This document shows, in pieces, positions 63,095 through 64,000 of a stretch of DNA of 64,000 nt. This DNA is from G965220305 sp965220305. Its GTDB lineage: Bacteria > Chloroflexota > Dehalococcoidia > Lucifugimonadales > UBA3495. The DNA is taken from NCBI GenBank assembly GCA_965220305.1, contig OZ244817.1:3782001-3846000 (forward strand), written 5' to 3'. Position 1 is the first letter of the stretch. The number at the start of each line of letters is the position of its first letter. The notes below the pieces were generated by a model, which made no database searches, was not told the DNA's origin, and saw only the letters and a list, made by a program, of their open reading frames with translations. Made by a program: the position numbers and the translations under genes.

Positions 63095-63204
63095 TCCCTC
63101 CTCTGCTCAGGCTGTTCTGGTTTCCTTGATGCGCCGATGATGGCGTTGGTTGTGTCGTGCCAGGACCGGTGGGTGGCAGTCCGGTAAGTGATGGGTGTTT
63201 TCAT
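63091..63204 (-). CDS. Small coupled reading frame (37 codons)
   Basis: MKTPITYRTATHRSWHDTTN is encoded from the ATG at 63204, which overlaps the LRR stop (AAATGA). GGAGGACGGAG upstream is a good ribosome site. No hydrophobic segment is present. A short basic peptide or a translational relay to the protease gene is possible. Confidence 0.4.
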   Translation of the reverse strand: MKTPITYRTATHRSWHDTTNAIIGASRKPEQPEQRRE

Positions 63205-64000
63205 TTGGCTCCGTCCTCCTCGCACTCGGTCAGGCTCTCCAGGTCCATTGGCTGGTTGTACTTCCCTTGGACCAGCACGCTCAGCGGCTCTTTCCCCCGG
63301 CCCTCCGGGGTGTCGAAGCTCAGCCATCCCCTGGTCCGGCAGGCTGCCTCCGGGTTCTTCACGTCCAGTACCGGGGGCCAGCGGAAGTTCCTGACCTCAA
63401 CGTGCTTGATCCGGTACAGTTCCGCGAAGAGTTCCCTTGGCACCCTGGGGGCGAAGTCCTTCCAGCTTTCGGCCCCGTGAATCCGGACGTATTCCAGCAG
63501 GGGCGTCCGGCGCAGCGCGTCCGGCTCTATCGACCTGATGTAGTCCAGTTCCAGCCGGCGCAGCAGGGGCATCCCCGAAAGAAGCTCCGCCGTGAGTTCC
63601 TCCTCGTTCCAACCGTTCTCTCCCGTCACCCGCAGCCGTTCCAGCCGGGGCAGTCCGCTGAAGATTCCCGGGGTCAGGATGGTGTCGGGGCTGCGCATCC
63701 CTGTCTCCGGTTCCCGGGTCTGGATGGTCAGTTCCCGGAGTTCGGGCATGCTGTGGAGCACGTTGCGTCCCAGCGGGGTTCCCAGGTCCACTATCTCCAG
63801 CTTCGCCAGGTTGTTCATTCCCTCCAGGTCTCCCTCGATGATGGGGCCGCGGGCGATCCGCAGCTTTTTAATTTTCCCCAGGTCCTCCATGACGGGCTGG
63901 CGGCAGGACCTCATTCCCAATTCCAGCAGGATGGCCCGCTGCGCTGACTTCGTGCGGTTGCATATCCTGCCGGGGGGGATTGGAGTTGGCGTGGGAATTG
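63201..64000 (-). CDS. LRR protein, open at the right edge
   Basis: The frame is open to the right edge. The visible upstream part reads IPTPTPIPPGRICNRTKSAQ, and then leucine-rich repeats (MNNLAKLEIVDLGTPLGRNV, MPELRELTIQTREPE, LPRLERLRVTGENGW, MPLLRRLELDYIRSIEP). A C-terminal part without repeats follows. The TP-rich linker and the C-N/D-R-T cap match the secreted LRR protein at 13854-17042 (TPTPTPEPAAGICDRT), so this is probably also exported and anchored through a missing N-terminus. It lies at the head of the unit with the site-2 protease. Confidence 0.8.
   Translation of the reverse strand, partial: IPTPTPIPPGRICNRTKSAQRAILLELGMRSCRQPVMEDLGKIKKLRIARGPIIEGDLEGMNNLAKLEIVDLGTPLGRNVLHSMPELRELTIQTREPETGMRSPDTILTPGIFSGLPRLERLRVTGENGWNEEELTAELLSGMPLLRRLELDYIRSIEPDALRRTPLLEYVRIHGAESWKDFAPRVPRELFAELYRIKHVEVRNFRWPPVLDVKNPEAACRTRGWLSFDTPEGRGKEPLSVLVQGKYNQPMDLESLTECEEDGAK

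Overview
The window is GC-rich bacterial DNA made of accessory sequence between two stretches of more ordinary genes. The PrgI/TrbC/VirB4-type conjugation genes, the leucine-rich/fibronectin surface proteins and the general gene style suggest a Chloroflexota bacterium (Dehalococcoidia/SAR202-like, possibly marine or host-associated). This is an inference from protein style; there is no rRNA in the window to confirm it.

Layout. 1-7.7 kb (minus strand): part of a type IV secretion/conjugation operon (exported protein, VirB6/TrbL-like protein, TrbC-like pilin, PrgI-like fusion, small VirB2-like protein, VirB4 running off the left edge). A complete group II intron splits the pilin gene in a way that lets splicing restore the frame. 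7.7-13.7 kb: a repeat-filled regulatory locus with a coiled-coil regulator, a protein with four XRE-type helix-turn-helix units, a frameshifted TPR gene and an XRE regulator. 13.8-17.0 kb: a 1062-residue secreted LRR/FnIII protein. 17.2-20.3 kb: an XRE regulator, a tyrosine recombinase and a decayed second recombinase, with GTGTATA-type inverted repeats beside them.

20.7-42.1 kb is a defence island: a small HTH gene, an IS630 insertion, then C5 DNA methyltransferase, Vsr, HNH endonuclease, drmD, drmA, drmB and drmC. This is a DISARM locus that combines the SNF2-type DrmD of class 1 with a C5 methyltransferase as in class 2. drmC is cut by an IS701-family element with a 4-bp target duplication. 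Next come a decayed second vsr and a two-gene module: a large GHKL ATPase with two ATPase domains (one frameshift) and a receiver-like protein. This pair is the best candidate for an under-described defence system. 42-47 kb holds IS debris (IS5, IS630), an ankyrin lipoprotein, a second identical IS701 copy and a MITE.

47.6-49.0 kb encodes an MFS/GPH transporter. 49-53.7 kb is largely non-coding and is a diverged copy of the 7.8-11.5 kb locus: the same operator-like leader, two copies of a structured intergenic element, 114-115-bp tandem repeats, a 48-bp perfect palindrome, covarying leader hairpins and a decayed multi-HTH gene. 54.0-57.6 kb (minus strand) carries a truncated ietS, an intact ietA, an hsdM remnant and an XRE regulator. 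A third IS701 copy, two tandem 144-bp MITEs and a second small MITE follow, and then a tRNA-Lys(TTT) gene whose 3' end faces the island. 60.4-64 kb (minus strand) resembles ordinary chromosome: an LRR protein open at the right edge, tiny coupled reading frames, an RseP-like site-2 protease and a membrane protein.

Many genes carry single indels, stops or IS insertions (TPR, recombinase 2, drmC, vsr2, GHKL ATPase, hsdM, ietS, multi-HTH copy 2). Some may be assembly errors, but the number fits an ageing mobile/defence island.
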